Positions 1 to 9,381 of a DNA stretch of 64,000 bases are shown here, piece by piece (within the stretch, counting starts at the first letter, position 1; every line of letters begins with the position of its first letter). This DNA comes from Clostridium cuniculi (GTDB lineage: Bacteria; Bacillota; Clostridia; Clostridiales; Clostridiaceae): positions 62,001 through 126,000 of the forward strand of contig NZ_SMUS01000004.1 of the NCBI RefSeq assembly GCF_004353185.1, given 5' to 3'. The notes beneath the pieces were generated by a model that was not told the DNA's origin, ran no database searches, and saw only the letters and a program-made list of their open reading frames with translations. A program made the position numbers and the translations under genes.

Positions 1-923
1 GATACATATCCTACAACAGCTGATGCAAGTGTACCATATGGATAATATCTAACAGGTTTTAAACTAACATTAATTCCTGGTAAATCATTTAATTGTTGAT
101 ACACAATAAAGGCAGTATCTCTTTTTATATTACTTGCTATTGTTATATTAGAATATCCACTAAAACTTCCCATCTTTATAGCATCTTTTATAACTATATA
201 TCTTCTTATTTGTTGTATAGAGTATTCCTTTAATAAGTCATCTAATATTTCTTTACCAGTTGCATCCTTATATTTTTTAGCTAATTCACTAGCTTGTTCC
301 GAAGTATAGTTTTCTGGCAACAATAACTTATATAGATCATATGATTTTACAAGATAATAAAAAGTATCTTCTGCTGATATTTCCATAAGTGCATCATTAA
401 CTTCATTTATCTCTTCATCAGTATAATCGCCTTCTTTATCACCAAATTTTTCTTTCTCTATATCTTCATTTAACCCTCTATCTCTTTTAAATCTTATTTC
501 AAGTGTTCTTTTACTAGATTCACTATCTGTTTTAAAATCAAAATATATATTTCCACTGTCATCAACTTTAAGTGCTAAATCATCTTGAAAGCTTTCACCA
601 TTGTCTTCTAGTATTTTAAAAACTTTATCCATGGTGGTATAGAATGCCTTAGTTGAATCTACAGTTTCCATATAAGTTAAAGTATAAGTTTGCTTATTAG
701 TTGCTATAACATTTCCTTCACTATCATATATATTTCCTCTTGGAGCCTCTTCTGAAATAAATTTAGTAGAGCTTACATCAGCTTTTTCTTTATAATCATC
801 ATATTTGTATACTTGAAGATATAATAGCTTGGCAACAATAGTTCCCATCATTATAAACATAATTATATACAAAACAGAATATCTGGAATTCTCCTTATTT
901 TTTTTAGGTTTATTAACTATCAT
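1..923 (-). CDS. mrdA: Penicillin-binding protein 2 (MrdA), N-terminal part, runs off the window
   Basis: This would be the peptidoglycan transpeptidase that works with the MreBCD elongation machinery. About 307 codons are visible. There is a short basic N-terminus, one membrane segment at about residues 16-35, then the PRGNIYD motif at about 61-67 that opens the class B PBP dimerisation domain. The transpeptidase domain lies beyond the left edge, so the SxxK and KTG motifs cannot be seen. The ATG overlaps the mreD stop by four bases (ATGA), which indicates translational coupling. The mreB-mreC-mreD-mrdA order supports the call. It could only be confused with another class B PBP such as SpoVD. 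Confidence 0.9.
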   Translation of the reverse strand, partial: MIVNKPKKNKENSRYSVLYIIMFIMMGTIVAKLLYLQVYKYDDYKEKADVSSTKFISEEAPRGNIYDSEGNVIATNKQTYTLTYMETVDSTKAFYTTMDKVFKILEDNGESFQDDLALKVDDSGNIYFDFKTDSESSKRTLEIRFKRDRGLNEDIEKEKFGDKEGDYTDEEINEVNDALMEISAEDTFYYLVKSYDLYKLLLPENYTSEQASELAKKYKDATGKEILDDLLKEYSIQQIRRYIVIKDAIKMGSFSGYSNITIASNIKRDTAFIVYQQLNDLPGINVSLKPVRYYPYGTLASAVVGYV

Positions 924-1411
924 TTAAACCTCCATGTATTCCTATCTAGATATTTATCTAAAGTTTTTAAAATTAAAGTATAGAAAAGCATCATACAAAT
1001 AGCATTTAATACACATGAAATTAATGCTACAGGTATGTTAATAGTTTGAGAAAATAGTTTAAATATAATTACTACTCCTAAAACCTTTAATAATGAAATA
1101 CCTAAAGCTGTCAAAACTGGTACTAGTCTATTTTCCTTAAATATACTTTCTCCTATTTTTGCACATAAAAGACATAAAAGCATATTTAAAAATAAATTTA
1201 CCCCAAAACCAGAAAAGAAAAATATATCTTGTAAAAATCCGCTTACTATTCCCATAAAAATAGCTTTTTCTTTACCTTCAATAATTGAATAAGCCATAGC
1301 GAAGGTAAATAATAAACTTGGGAATGAGCCGTGTATTGAGTAGTAAGGCAATAAAGTATTATCAATAATTAATAAGACTATTAATATAATTATTAAATAT
1401 AATTTCTTCAT
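920..1411 (-). CDS. mreD: Rod shape-determining protein MreD
   Basis: Integral membrane partner of MreB/MreC in the lateral-wall elongation complex. The 163-residue protein is almost entirely hydrophobic, with about five membrane segments and a short polar C-terminus, the usual size for MreD. I chose the ATG at 1411 because GGGGAG lies seven bases upstream; an in-frame TTG five codons earlier has no ribosome binding site of its own. Its stop overlaps the mrdA start and it begins just after the mreC stop. Sequence conservation in MreD is low, so the call rests on topology, size and position. Confidence 0.9.
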   Translation of the reverse strand: MKKLYLIIILIVLLIIDNTLLPYYSIHGSFPSLLFTFAMAYSIIEGKEKAIFMGIVSGFLQDIFFFSGFGVNLFLNMLLCLLCAKIGESIFKENRLVPVLTALGISLLKVLGVVIIFKLFSQTINIPVALISCVLNAICMMLFYTLILKTLDKYLDRNTWRFK

Positions 1412-1415
1412 ACTT

Positions 1416-2258
1416 CTACTCCCCAATATTAATTTCTTCTTTTGGAACTACCACAAATAATCCCTCTAACTTATTAAAGTCTACATATGGCTTTACAACT
1501 GCTTTCTTCATAATTCCAACAGTATCAACCTCTACTGAAACTACTTCACCAATTCTAATTTCTTTTGGATACATTCCCCCAAGTCCAGAAGTTAAAATTA
1601 CGTCACCTTCCTTTATTTCAGAATCAATCGGAATATTTGACAGTACAGTTAAATTTTTATTTTTGCTATCTGTAGCTCCTTGTAATATCCCTGTTGTCTC
1701 TCTAGTACTTTCTACCATAGAAGCCACTGCAATATTTTCATTTAATATAGTTTGAACAATTGAATAACTACTTTCAGACTTTGTAACTTTTCCAACTAAT
1801 CCTTGTGGAGTTATTACTATCATGTCCTTTTTTACTCCATCATTAGTTCCTTTATCAATTACATATCCGTTAGAAATATTTCCTCCACTATATCCAACTA
1901 TATTGCATCCTAAATAATTATAATTTTGGTTAGCTTGAGAATAATCAAACATTTCTCTTAATGTTGTATTTTCATCTTTCATTCTATTATATTCAACTAA
2001 CTTATTTTCTAATTCTGCATTTTTTGCTGCAAGTTCTTCATTTTCTTGCTTTACTTTTGAAAAATTAATAAAAAAATCAAAAGATTCTTTTAGCTTATCA
2101 TTTGCATTATAAATTATTTTTTGTAATGGACTAATAACACTACCTACACCACTAGAGATAACACTTGAATTGCTTTTTAAACTGAAAATAATTATGCCTA
2201 AAAAGGCAACTGACAGTACCACTATAGTTACTGCCAGTTTGTTTTTAAAAGGTTTCAT
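1416..2258 (-). CDS. mreC: Cell shape protein MreC
   Basis: Links the MreB filament to periplasm-side wall enzymes of the elongation complex. The 280-residue protein has one N-terminal membrane anchor (about residues 8-28), a coiled coil (about 65-100), and a beta-rich extracellular domain containing the family-typical stretches NGYVIDKGTNDGVKK and GDVILTSGLGG. The start ATG shares one base with the mreB TAA stop (TAATG), and AGAGGT upstream serves as ribosome binding site, so translation is coupled to mreB. Confidence 0.95.
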   Translation of the reverse strand: MKPFKNKLAVTIVVLSVAFLGIIIFSLKSNSSVISSGVGSVISPLQKIIYNANDKLKESFDFFINFSKVKQENEELAAKNAELENKLVEYNRMKDENTTLREMFDYSQANQNYNYLGCNIVGYSGGNISNGYVIDKGTNDGVKKDMIVITPQGLVGKVTKSESSYSIVQTILNENIAVASMVESTRETTGILQGATDSKNKNLTVLSNIPIDSEIKEGDVILTSGLGGMYPKEIRIGEVVSVEVDTVGIMKKAVVKPYVDFNKLEGLFVVVPKEEINIGE

Positions 2259-3277
2259 TATTGACCTCTTTGAGTTTTGCTTAATTCATCAAAATTCTCT
2301 AGTGCTTTTCCTGCTCCTAAAACAACACAATCTAATGGTGTTTCAGCAATATGAACAGGCATGTTTGTTTCGTGGTTTATTAACTTGTCTAGCCCTTTTA
2401 ATAATGCTCCGCCTCCAGCTAACATTATTCCTTTTTCCATTATATCAGCTGATAATTCTGGTGGAGTCTTTTCCAATGTAGTTTTTATTGATTCAATAAT
2501 TGAATATACTGGCTCTTTTAATGCTTCTCTTATTTGATCTTCTGTTATTGTAACTATCTTTGGAAGCCCTGTTATCATATCTCTTCCTTTAATATCCATA
2601 GAAGCATTTTCATCATCTATCTTATAGGCTGATCCTAATTCCATTTTTATTTGCTCAGCTGTTCTTTCACCAATCATTAAGCTAAATTCTTTTTTAACGT
2701 ATGCTATTATCGCTTGGTCTAACTCATCTCCAGCAACTCTTAATGACTTACTAGTTACTATTCCTCCTAATGAAATAATAGCTACTTCAGTAGTTCCTCC
2801 ACCGATATCAACTATCATACTTCCTGTAGGCTCACCAACTGGAAGTCCAGCTCCAATAGCCGCTGCCATTGGCTCTTCCATTAAAACAACATCTCTTGCT
2901 CCAGCAAATTTTGCTGCTTCTTCAATAGCTCTTCTTTCTACTTCTGTTACTCCTGATGGATAACATACTATTATTCTTGGACTTGTAAAGGCACTCTTGC
3001 TTGTTACTTTTTCTATTAGTTTTTTAAGCATAGTTTGTGCAACATCAAAATCAGCAATAACTCCATCTTTAAGTGGTCTTATTGCAACTATATTCCCAGG
3101 TGTTCTACCTATCATAAGCTTTGCTTCTTGACCAACTGCTAGAGGCTTTCTTGTATTACTATTTATTGCTACAACTGAAGGTTCGCTTAACACAATCCCT
3201 TTTCCTTTAACGAAAACAAGTGTGTTAGCTGTTCCTAAATCTATTCCCATATCTTTATTACTACTGAAAAATCCCAT
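2258..3277 (-). CDS. mreB: Actin-like cell shape protein MreB
   Basis: Forms membrane-associated filaments that organise lateral wall synthesis. It has 339 residues, the usual length. Visible actin-fold motifs are GIDLGTANT (phosphate 1, about 11-19), the [14 protein letters not shown] stretch, [10 protein letters not shown] (phosphate 2) and [13 protein letters not shown] (adenosine). The short N-terminus MGFFSSNKD could carry the membrane-binding residues. It heads mreBCD-mrdA and follows radC by 17 bases. A paralogue (mbl-type) lies at 46652-47686; this copy is assigned mreB because it sits with mreCD. Confidence 0.97.
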   Translation of the reverse strand: MGFFSSNKDMGIDLGTANTLVFVKGKGIVLSEPSVVAINSNTRKPLAVGQEAKLMIGRTPGNIVAIRPLKDGVIADFDVAQTMLKKLIEKVTSKSAFTSPRIIVCYPSGVTEVERRAIEEAAKFAGARDVVLMEEPMAAAIGAGLPVGEPTGSMIVDIGGGTTEVAIISLGGIVTSKSLRVAGDELDQAIIAYVKKEFSLMIGERTAEQIKMELGSAYKIDDENASMDIKGRDMITGLPKIVTITEDQIREALKEPVYSIIESIKTTLEKTPPELSADIMEKGIMLAGGGALLKGLDKLINHETNMPVHIAETPLDCVVLGAGKALENFDELSKTQRGQ

Positions 3278-3294
3278 ATGAATTCCCCTTTCAA

Positions 3295-3984
3295 TTATAT
3301 AATTCCTTTTTCCTTTAAACTAACATATTTATTATCACCAATAATAATATGATCTAACAATTCAATGCCCATAATATTTCCACATTCCTTTAGTCTAAGA
3401 GTTATATTAATATCCTCTTTACTTGGACTAGGATCTCCTGATGGGTGATTGTGACAAACTATTATACTTGCACTTCCTCTATGAACTGCTTCTTTAAAAA
3501 CTTCTCTTGGATGAACTATAGATGAGTTCAATGTTCCTTTAAATACATCTTTAGTTCCTATTACAATATTCTTAGTATTTAATAGTATTAATTTAAATAC
3601 TTCTTGTTTAAAATTGCTCATTTCATTAATTAATAATGTTGAAACATCTTTAGGTGACGAAATTTTAAAACTTTCTCTTTGAGATTTTAAAGTTCTAAAC
3701 CTATTGAACATCTCTATCATAGCAATTATCTGACAAGCCTTTACTTTCTTAATACCTTTGATTTTACTTGCTTCTTCAAAACTTACATTTAAAAGCCCGT
3801 CTAAACCATCTAGCTCAATTAGTATTCTTTTACTTAAAGCTATGACGTTTTCTCCTTTTGTACCTGTTCTTAATAATATAGCTAACAGTTCTTCGTTACT
3901 TAAACTTTCTACTCCAAATTGAAGTAATTTTTCAACTGGTCTTTCGTTTAATGGTATATCACTTACTCTTATATTTTCTGCCAT
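3295..3984 (-). CDS. radC: RadC family JAB/MPN-domain protein
   Basis: A 229-residue protein of the RadC (YsxA) family. It has an N-terminal helix-hairpin-helix region (about 45-90, [19 protein letters not shown]) and a C-terminal JAMM/MPN metalloprotease-like domain with [14 protein letters not shown] (HxHx7D-type zinc site). The biological role of RadC is unsettled despite the old DNA-repair name. The ATG at 3984 is preceded by AAAGGAG at good spacing; an upstream in-frame ATG at 4020 lacks one. The maf-radC-mreBCD order is the standard Firmicutes arrangement. Confidence 0.93.
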   Translation of the reverse strand: MAENIRVSDIPLNERPVEKLLQFGVESLSNEELLAILLRTGTKGENVIALSKRILIELDGLDGLLNVSFEEASKIKGIKKVKACQIIAMIEMFNRFRTLKSQRESFKISSPKDVSTLLINEMSNFKQEVFKLILLNTKNIVIGTKDVFKGTLNSSIVHPREVFKEAVHRGSASIIVCHNHPSGDPSPSKEDINITLRLKECGNIMGIELLDHIIIGDNKYVSLKEKGII

Positions 3985-4020
3985 AAGCACTCCTTTTAAG
4001 TAATAATATCCATCCCCCAA

Positions 4021-4587
4021 TTATAAAATTTCTTTTATCATTTTGTTTAGTAAGTTTAATGGTAATCCAACTACATTATAGTAACATCCATTTATCCTTT
4101 TAACAAAAACCCCACCGAAGCCTTGTATTCCGTAGGCACCAGCCTTATCCAAACATTCTTCAGTTTCTATGTACTTCCATATTTCCTCATCCGAAAGCTC
4201 TGAAAAATAAACCTCTGTATATAGACATTCACTTTTTATCACTTTTGTAGTATTATTAATAACTGTAACTCCAGAATATACTCTATGCACATTATTACTT
4301 AGCGCTTTGAGCATTCTAAAAGCATCATTTTTATCCTTTGGCTTTCCAAGAACTTTATTATCTATAACAACTATAGTATCAGCTCCTATTATTATAGAAT
4401 CTTTACTACAATTTAACGCTACTGATTTAGCTTTCCCTTCTGACAATATTTTAACATACTTTTCAATGTCATTATTAACTTGTACTGAATCTTCATCAAA
4501 ATCACTAACTCTAACTTCAAAATCTCTTACTATCCTAGATAATAACTCTTTTCTACGCTCTGAAGCAGATGCCAATATAAACTTCAA
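4021..4587 (-). CDS. maf: Maf-like nucleotide pyrophosphatase
   Basis: Maf proteins hydrolyse non-canonical or modified nucleoside triphosphates (dTTP/UTP type in Bacillus Maf). The signature FILASASERRKELL is at the N-terminus, with GADTIVV and GKPKD further in. The family starts directly at this motif, so I prefer the TTG at 4587, which has AGGA nine bases upstream. An in-frame ATG at 4608 adds seven residues but has no visible ribosome binding site. It is the first gene of the maf-radC-mreBCD-mrdA run. Confidence 0.9.
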   Translation of the reverse strand: MKFILASASERRKELLSRIVRDFEVRVSDFDEDSVQVNNDIEKYVKILSEGKAKSVALNCSKDSIIIGADTIVVIDNKVLGKPKDKNDAFRMLKALSNNVHRVYSGVTVINNTTKVIKSECLYTEVYFSELSDEEIWKYIETEECLDKAGAYGIQGFGGVFVKRINGCYYNVVGLPLNLLNKMIKEIL

Positions 4588-4854
4588 AATATCACATCCT
4601 ACAGTCATTTATTAAGTATTATTCCCAATTTAACGTTAGTCTTACACCTGACTTTAAAATTTAATTTAAAACACAATAAAAAAGAGGTAAATTCTTGTCA
4701 CCTATCTTTATTTCTAATATAGTTTATCACTTAATAGGTATTCAAACAAGCATTTTCCTCTTTTTATATATGAATTTTTTGTAGAATATTCTATAAAATT
4801 TTCTTAATTTTTAATGTAATTTTTTACATTTATTGATATATATTTATGTGTTTT

Positions 4855-5655
4855 TTATTTATTAAAGTTTAATAAAATTTTATATAAATATTGCATCTCA
4901 TTAGAAACATCTTCCTTCTTTATTTCCGTTCCTAATTCATTAATATGTTTTTTTAGATCAGATAAAACTTCATATTTATCTCCATCCTTTATATCATCTA
5001 ACTTTCCAACCCATTCTTTAAAATCTGTAGTATCTACTGATTTTACATCATCTTTAAATGCAGTATCCAATATTTCTAAATAACCATCATAAATTCCAGC
5101 TATTTGATTTTCAATAGAATTTCCACCATTAAGATTAAATTCAACTTTAGCACACTCAATACCACTTGCAGTTAATTTATCCATAACAGCTTGCCCCTCG
5201 TCTTCTGAATAAACGCCAGCTAAAACCTTAAATTTATCTGCATCATTATATATAAAAGCTCCATATCCATTAGCTATCTTATTAAATATTTCTTTTGCAT
5301 TATCTTCTTGTGCAAAGTATCCACATTGAATCGCCATAAAACTAGTATTAATAGTTCCTTGTGTAGCTTCTGAAGATTTATCATTATCTACTACTTCAGC
5401 AGCATTTACTTGAGTATCTGCCTCTCCCTCTGAAACTTCATTACTTACATTCTCCGAATTATCAGTTTGAACCTGTTCATTTTTATTACTAGCATCAGCT
5501 GTACTCGCATTATTCAATGGTAAAAAGTGAATTATAATATTAGCAAGTAATACTCCTACTATTATTACAAATACGCTCATACCAATAAATGATAGAATAA
5601 ATTTCAAAATATCATTATTTTTCTTTTTCTTATAGTTATATCTTGTATACCTCAC
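4855..5655 (-). CDS. SPOR-domain membrane protein
   Basis: 266 residues: a basic cytoplasmic N-terminus rich in Lys/Tyr, one membrane segment (about 18-44), a Ser/Glu/Asn-rich linker (about 50-100), and a region of about 70 residues starting at FMAIQCGYFAQEDNAKEIF that matches the SPOR fold. SPOR domains bind septal peptidoglycan stripped of side peptides. The last 80 residues are helical and unassigned. The protein is therefore probably targeted to division or sporulation septa; the exact role is inferred. It stands alone upstream of maf with a 245-base gap. Confidence 0.75.
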   Translation of the reverse strand: MRYTRYNYKKKKNNDILKFILSFIGMSVFVIIVGVLLANIIIHFLPLNNASTADASNKNEQVQTDNSENVSNEVSEGEADTQVNAAEVVDNDKSSEATQGTINTSFMAIQCGYFAQEDNAKEIFNKIANGYGAFIYNDADKFKVLAGVYSEDEGQAVMDKLTASGIECAKVEFNLNGGNSIENQIAGIYDGYLEILDTAFKDDVKSVDTTDFKEWVGKLDDIKDGDKYEVLSDLKKHINELGTEIKKEDVSNEMQYLYKILLNFNK

Positions 5656-5760
5656 TTTCTCATCCTCCCACTCATTAACTTATTATGTTTTTTACTTACT
5701 ACATTACAATATATTCATTAATACTCACTTATATACATAATAAAAATAACTTTTCTTTAT

Positions 5761-5793
5761 AAAAAAAACGAAGACATTACATCTTCGTTTTTT
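5761..5793 (-). terminator. Intrinsic terminator after pepD
   Basis: The stem ACGAAGA/TCTTCGT with a seven-base loop is flanked by A and T runs on both sides, so it can act in either direction. It begins a few bases past the pepD stop. Confidence 0.85.
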
Positions 5794-5798
5794 ACTAA

Positions 5799-7250
5799 CT
5801 ATTTAATTTCCTTAAGTATTGCTTTTAAATATTCATAACAGTTTCTTACTGATGAAATACTCATATGCTCATCTGGAGTATGTACATCATAAAGATTTGG
5901 TCCAAAGCTTATCATATCAAGATTACCTAATTTTTCATTAAATAATCCACATTCAACACCTGCATGAATTGCAACTATCTTTGCTTCATTTCCATAAAGA
6001 TCCTTATGAACCTTTTGGCAAATTTCTCTTATTTTTGAATCTGGGTTATATTCCCATCCTGGATAATCTGATGTAGTCGTAAATTCTCCACCAAAAAGCT
6101 CAACTATAGTTTTACTTCTTAAAACTATTTCTTCTTTTAATGATGGTACAGAACTTCTTATTGCTGAATCAAATTCTACAGTAGTATCATTAGTAGTTAA
6201 AACTCCTAGATTAGTTGAACTTTCTACTAGTCCATCTATTTCTACGCTCTTTGAGTTTATTCCATTTGGATATAGATATAATAAATCTACAACCTTTTTA
6301 GTAGATTCATCTGTAAATTCTTTTTCCTCTTTATCAGCAATTGATGAAACCTCAATTTTTAATCCTGAATCTTGAGTTCTTAATTCATTACCTATAATAT
6401 CATTCCAGTTTTTTATTACATCTATAACTGTATTTTCATCACTAGAATTAATAGTTATAACAGCTTCAGCTTCTCTTGGAATAGCATTATTCTTAGAACC
6501 ACCATTTAAATTAACAACATTAAAGTTAACTTCTCTTGATAGTCCCTTAAGAACTCTACCTAGAATTTTATTTGAATTTCCTCTTTCCTTAATTATATCC
6601 ATACCAGAGTGACCACCTTTAAGTCCTGATACGTTTATTTTTACTAACTTTTTATCTTTAATATCTTGTTTTTCTATATTAATAGTTGCTGTACTTCTTA
6701 TTCCACCAGCACAGCTTACTAAAAGATACCCTTCTTCTTCATTATCTAAATTTATTAATATTTTACCATCAATATGTTCCTTATTGATAGCCATTGCACC
6801 AGACATTCCTGTTTCTTCATCTGTAGTAATTAATACTTCTATTGGCGGATGTGGAATATCCTTTGAAGCTAATATTGCCATAGCATAAGCAACTGCAATA
6901 CCATTATCAGCTCCTAATGTTGTATCTGTTGCATATATATAATCATCTACTATTCTTAATTTTAATGGATCTTTTTCAAAATCATGCTCTACACCATTAT
7001 TTTTTTCACAAACCATATCCATATGACCTTGAATAATAACAGTTGGTGCATTTTCATACCCTTCAGTTCCCGGCTTTTTTATTATAACATTTAATGCCTC
7101 ATCTTGAATTGATTCAAGACCTAAGCTTTTACCGAAATTTAATAAATAATCACTTATTCCTTTCTCATTTCCTGATCCTCTTGGAATATTTGAAATTGCC
7201 TCAAAATACTCAAAAACTTCTTTTGGTTCTAAATTTTGTAAAATCTTCAT
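5799..7250 (-). CDS. pepD: Aminoacyl-histidine dipeptidase (PepD, M20 family)
   Basis: Cytosolic zinc dipeptidase that cleaves Xaa-His and other dipeptides. The 483-residue length is typical. Metal and catalytic motifs visible are GHMDMV (about 75), LGADNGIAVAY (about 113-123), TTDEETGMSGA (about 142-152) and the late HAGVECGLF. The dimerisation lid domain lies between. It is monocistronic with its own terminator; the 349-base gap upstream contains a pyruvate-kinase relic on the other strand. Confidence 0.93.
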   Translation of the reverse strand: MKILQNLEPKEVFEYFEAISNIPRGSGNEKGISDYLLNFGKSLGLESIQDEALNVIIKKPGTEGYENAPTVIIQGHMDMVCEKNNGVEHDFEKDPLKLRIVDDYIYATDTTLGADNGIAVAYAMAILASKDIPHPPIEVLITTDEETGMSGAMAINKEHIDGKILINLDNEEEGYLLVSCAGGIRSTATINIEKQDIKDKKLVKINVSGLKGGHSGMDIIKERGNSNKILGRVLKGLSREVNFNVVNLNGGSKNNAIPREAEAVITINSSDENTVIDVIKNWNDIIGNELRTQDSGLKIEVSSIADKEEKEFTDESTKKVVDLLYLYPNGINSKSVEIDGLVESSTNLGVLTTNDTTVEFDSAIRSSVPSLKEEIVLRSKTIVELFGGEFTTTSDYPGWEYNPDSKIREICQKVHKDLYGNEAKIVAIHAGVECGLFNEKLGNLDMISFGPNLYDVHTPDEHMSISSVRNCYEYLKAILKEIK

Positions 7251-7372
7251 TTTTAAGTCTCCTTACTGTTTAATTATGTTAAAATAATTATATATTAATT
7301 AGTTTATCATATCTATATAGCAGTCAAATTTATTCTATATAATTTTTATTTTAATTAAAGTAAGATGGTTTT

Positions 7373-7539
7373 ATGCAAAAGACTAAAATGATTTTTACAT
7401 CGGACCTGCAAGCGATAATGAAACAATATTAACTGAATTTATTAATGATGGTGTAAAATTAAAGGCCGGTTAGCATTTCACATTTATATGTGATAAAGAA
7501 ATATTAGGATAAAATAGAAAAGATTTAGAGAAAAAATAA
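7373..7539 (+). pseudogene. Pyruvate kinase relic, internally deleted and frameshifted
   Basis: Reading from the ATG at 7373 gives MQKTKMIFT. After a one-base shift it continues as IGPASDNETILTEFINDGV, which is the start of pyruvate kinase (TIGPAS motif). It then jumps directly to VKLKAG-stop-HFTFICDKEILG, matching the pyruvate-kinase B-domain region that normally lies some 60 residues further on. A TAG replaces the Gln codon after KLKAG, and a TAA follows EILG. So one frameshift, one large internal deletion and stops are visible, and nothing downstream remains. A working pyk must lie elsewhere. Confidence 0.75.
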
Positions 7540-7590
7540 AAGAGGAAAGTTAAGAGATAAGCTGAATTCACACCTTATCTCTTTCCTCTT
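7539..7590 (-). terminator. Intrinsic terminator after the S1 gene
   Basis: The stem AAGAGATAAG/CTTATCTCTT has outer pairing AAGAGGAAA/TTTCCTCTT and is followed on the minus strand by a T-rich run. It lies just beyond the stop of the S1-domain gene. Confidence 0.8.
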
Positions 7591-7599
7591 ATCTCTTAA

Positions 7600-8742
7600 T
7601 TAGAATAAATCTTTGAATAAATCTCCTAATGTAACATCATCATCGTTATCATTATATTGTAAATACTCATTTGATCTTTCAACTGCATCTTTAATGCTTA
7701 AAGAAATTCTCTTGTTTTCTTTGTTAACATCAAGAACTTTAACTTTAACCATTTGTCCTATTTCAAGAACATCGGAAGGCTTAGCTATGTTTTCATCTGT
7801 AATTTCATTTATATGAACTAATCCTTCAACTCCAGGAAATAACTCTACAAATGCTCCAAATGACATAAACTTAACTACTTTACCTTCTATTACATCACCA
7901 GTTTTTATATCATCAGCATGAACTTTCCAAGGTTCTTTATCTACATCCTTTAATATTAAAGACACTCTTTCATGCTCTGCATCCACATCACCAACAAATA
8001 CAGTAACCTTGTCTCCAACATTTACTACATCTTCAACTCTTTTAACTCTTTCCCAAGCTAAATCATTGATATGAATTAGTCCAGTAATTCCACCAATATC
8101 TACAATAGCTCCAACTTTAATAATCTTCTTAACTGTACCTTCTCTTTTTTCACCGCTCTTTACAGCCTTCCAAAGTTCTTTTTTCTTAGTTTGGTAAGCC
8201 TCTTCTTCTAATACTCTTCTAGAAGCAACAACTTTTCTATTTCTTAAATCTAATTCTGTTAACTTAACTTCAATTTCTTTTCCTAATAAAGTACTTAATT
8301 CAATTCTTTCTCTTGAAGCTAATGATGCTGGAATAAACACTCTGATTGATCCATAGTAAGCAACTAATCCACCCTTAACTTCTTCTTTTACTAATACCTT
8401 TATAACTTCTTCATTTTTAAAAGCCTTTTTTAAATCTTCCTTTTCAGTTATTTGTAATGCTCTTAATCTTGAAAGTTGAACATATCCTTCACCATCATTA
8501 GGTGAAATAACGTATACATCTAATGTATCTCCTGGCTTAACAACTTCTAATGGAGAAATATCCCCTACTACTAATTCTTCCTTTGTTATTACCCCATCAA
8601 ATGCATAGTTCATGTTAACTGTAGCTTCTTTTTCATTAACATCTATAATTTGACCTTTTAATATATCTCCTGAATTAATTCTCTTAACATCAAATTCCTT
8701 TAAAAGATCTCCCATTGAATTTTCATTTAATTCAACTGACAT
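7600..8742 (-). CDS. rpsA: Four-domain S1 RNA-binding protein (ribosomal protein S1 homologue)
   Basis: 380 residues with four consecutive S1 (OB-fold) repeats at about 25-95, 105-175, 190-260 and 275-350. The last two are the best conserved (VGAIVDIGGITGLIHIND and FGAFVELFPGVEGLVHINE). S1 proteins bind mRNA single strands and help initiation or RNA stability. Low-GC Gram-positives have short S1 forms that may not be permanent ribosome components. The start at 8742 has AAAGGAG eight bases upstream. A short acidic tail (NDNDDD) ends the protein. In some clostridia S1 is fused to IspH; here it stands alone. Confidence 0.88.
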   Translation of the reverse strand: MSVELNENSMGDLLKEFDVKRINSGDILKGQIIDVNEKEATVNMNYAFDGVITKEELVVGDISPLEVVKPGDTLDVYVISPNDGEGYVQLSRLRALQITEKEDLKKAFKNEEVIKVLVKEEVKGGLVAYYGSIRVFIPASLASRERIELSTLLGKEIEVKLTELDLRNRKVVASRRVLEEEAYQTKKKELWKAVKSGEKREGTVKKIIKVGAIVDIGGITGLIHINDLAWERVKRVEDVVNVGDKVTVFVGDVDAEHERVSLILKDVDKEPWKVHADDIKTGDVIEGKVVKFMSFGAFVELFPGVEGLVHINEITDENIAKPSDVLEIGQMVKVKVLDVNKENKRISLSIKDAVERSNEYLQYNDNDDDVTLGDLFKDLF

Positions 8743-8813
8743 AGTATCCACTCCTTTGTAAAAACATCTCATATTTAATTTTAAGTCACCAGTAAATTTT
8801 ATACAAGTAAAAC

Positions 8814-8844
8814 AATAAAAAAGCTACTTTAGAAGAAGTAGCTT
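8814..8844 (-). terminator. Intrinsic terminator after the CBS gene
   Basis: The stem AAGCTACTT/AAGTAGCTT with a six-base loop is followed by a T run on the minus strand. Confidence 0.85.
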
Positions 8845-8854
8845 TAATTAAAAT

Positions 8855-9274
8855 CTATAAAATTTTTTTATCCTTTTTGATTGCATTGTAACAATAATTT
8901 ATTATGTCACTACGTTTTATTATTCCTATAAATATACCTTCATCATCAACTACTGGTACAAAATTTTGAGTTGTAGCTAATCTAATAATACTCTCAACAT
9001 CTGCATTAATAGAAACACTCTTATGTTTTGTTCTTATAGCTATTTCACTAACTTTAACATTCTCTGTATTTTTGAAGTTAAGATTTGCTGTGTTTTTTAA
9101 CTTCCACAATAAATCTCCCTCTGTTAAAGTTCCAACATATCTTCCATGCTTGTCTATTAGTGGTATTGCTGTATAACCATGATGCTCCATTCTCTCAATT
9201 ACTTGTCTCATTGTTGCATCTATATATTCATAAATAACCTCATTTTTAGGAGTTAAAAGAAATGCAATATTCAT
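8855..9274 (-). CDS. CBS-domain pair protein
   Basis: 139 residues made almost wholly of two CBS motifs (a Bateman module): about 15-65 (AIPLIDKHGRYVGTLTEGDLL) and about 78-135 (FVPVVDDEGIFIGIIKRSDII). Such modules bind adenine nucleotides or cyclic dinucleotides and act as sensors. There is no attached catalytic domain, so partner and ligand are unknown. It has its own terminator and is probably monocistronic. Confidence 0.85.
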   Translation of the reverse strand: MNIAFLLTPKNEVIYEYIDATMRQVIERMEHHGYTAIPLIDKHGRYVGTLTEGDLLWKLKNTANLNFKNTENVKVSEIAIRTKHKSVSINADVESIIRLATTQNFVPVVDDEGIFIGIIKRSDIINYCYNAIKKDKKIL

Positions 9275-9381
9275 ATCTTCTTCCTTTCCTTTAAATCATA
9301 CTTCCTCTTCATTTTATCATATATAAAATGTATTTGTTATATTATATTTAAATTTTAATAATTTCTTAATTTAATTAAATC

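Noticed and set aside
4676..4740. Possible terminator after the SPOR-domain gene
   Set aside because: AGGT/ACCT with flanking A and T runs forms only a weak, mismatched stem more than 100 bases after the stop; not strong enough to call.
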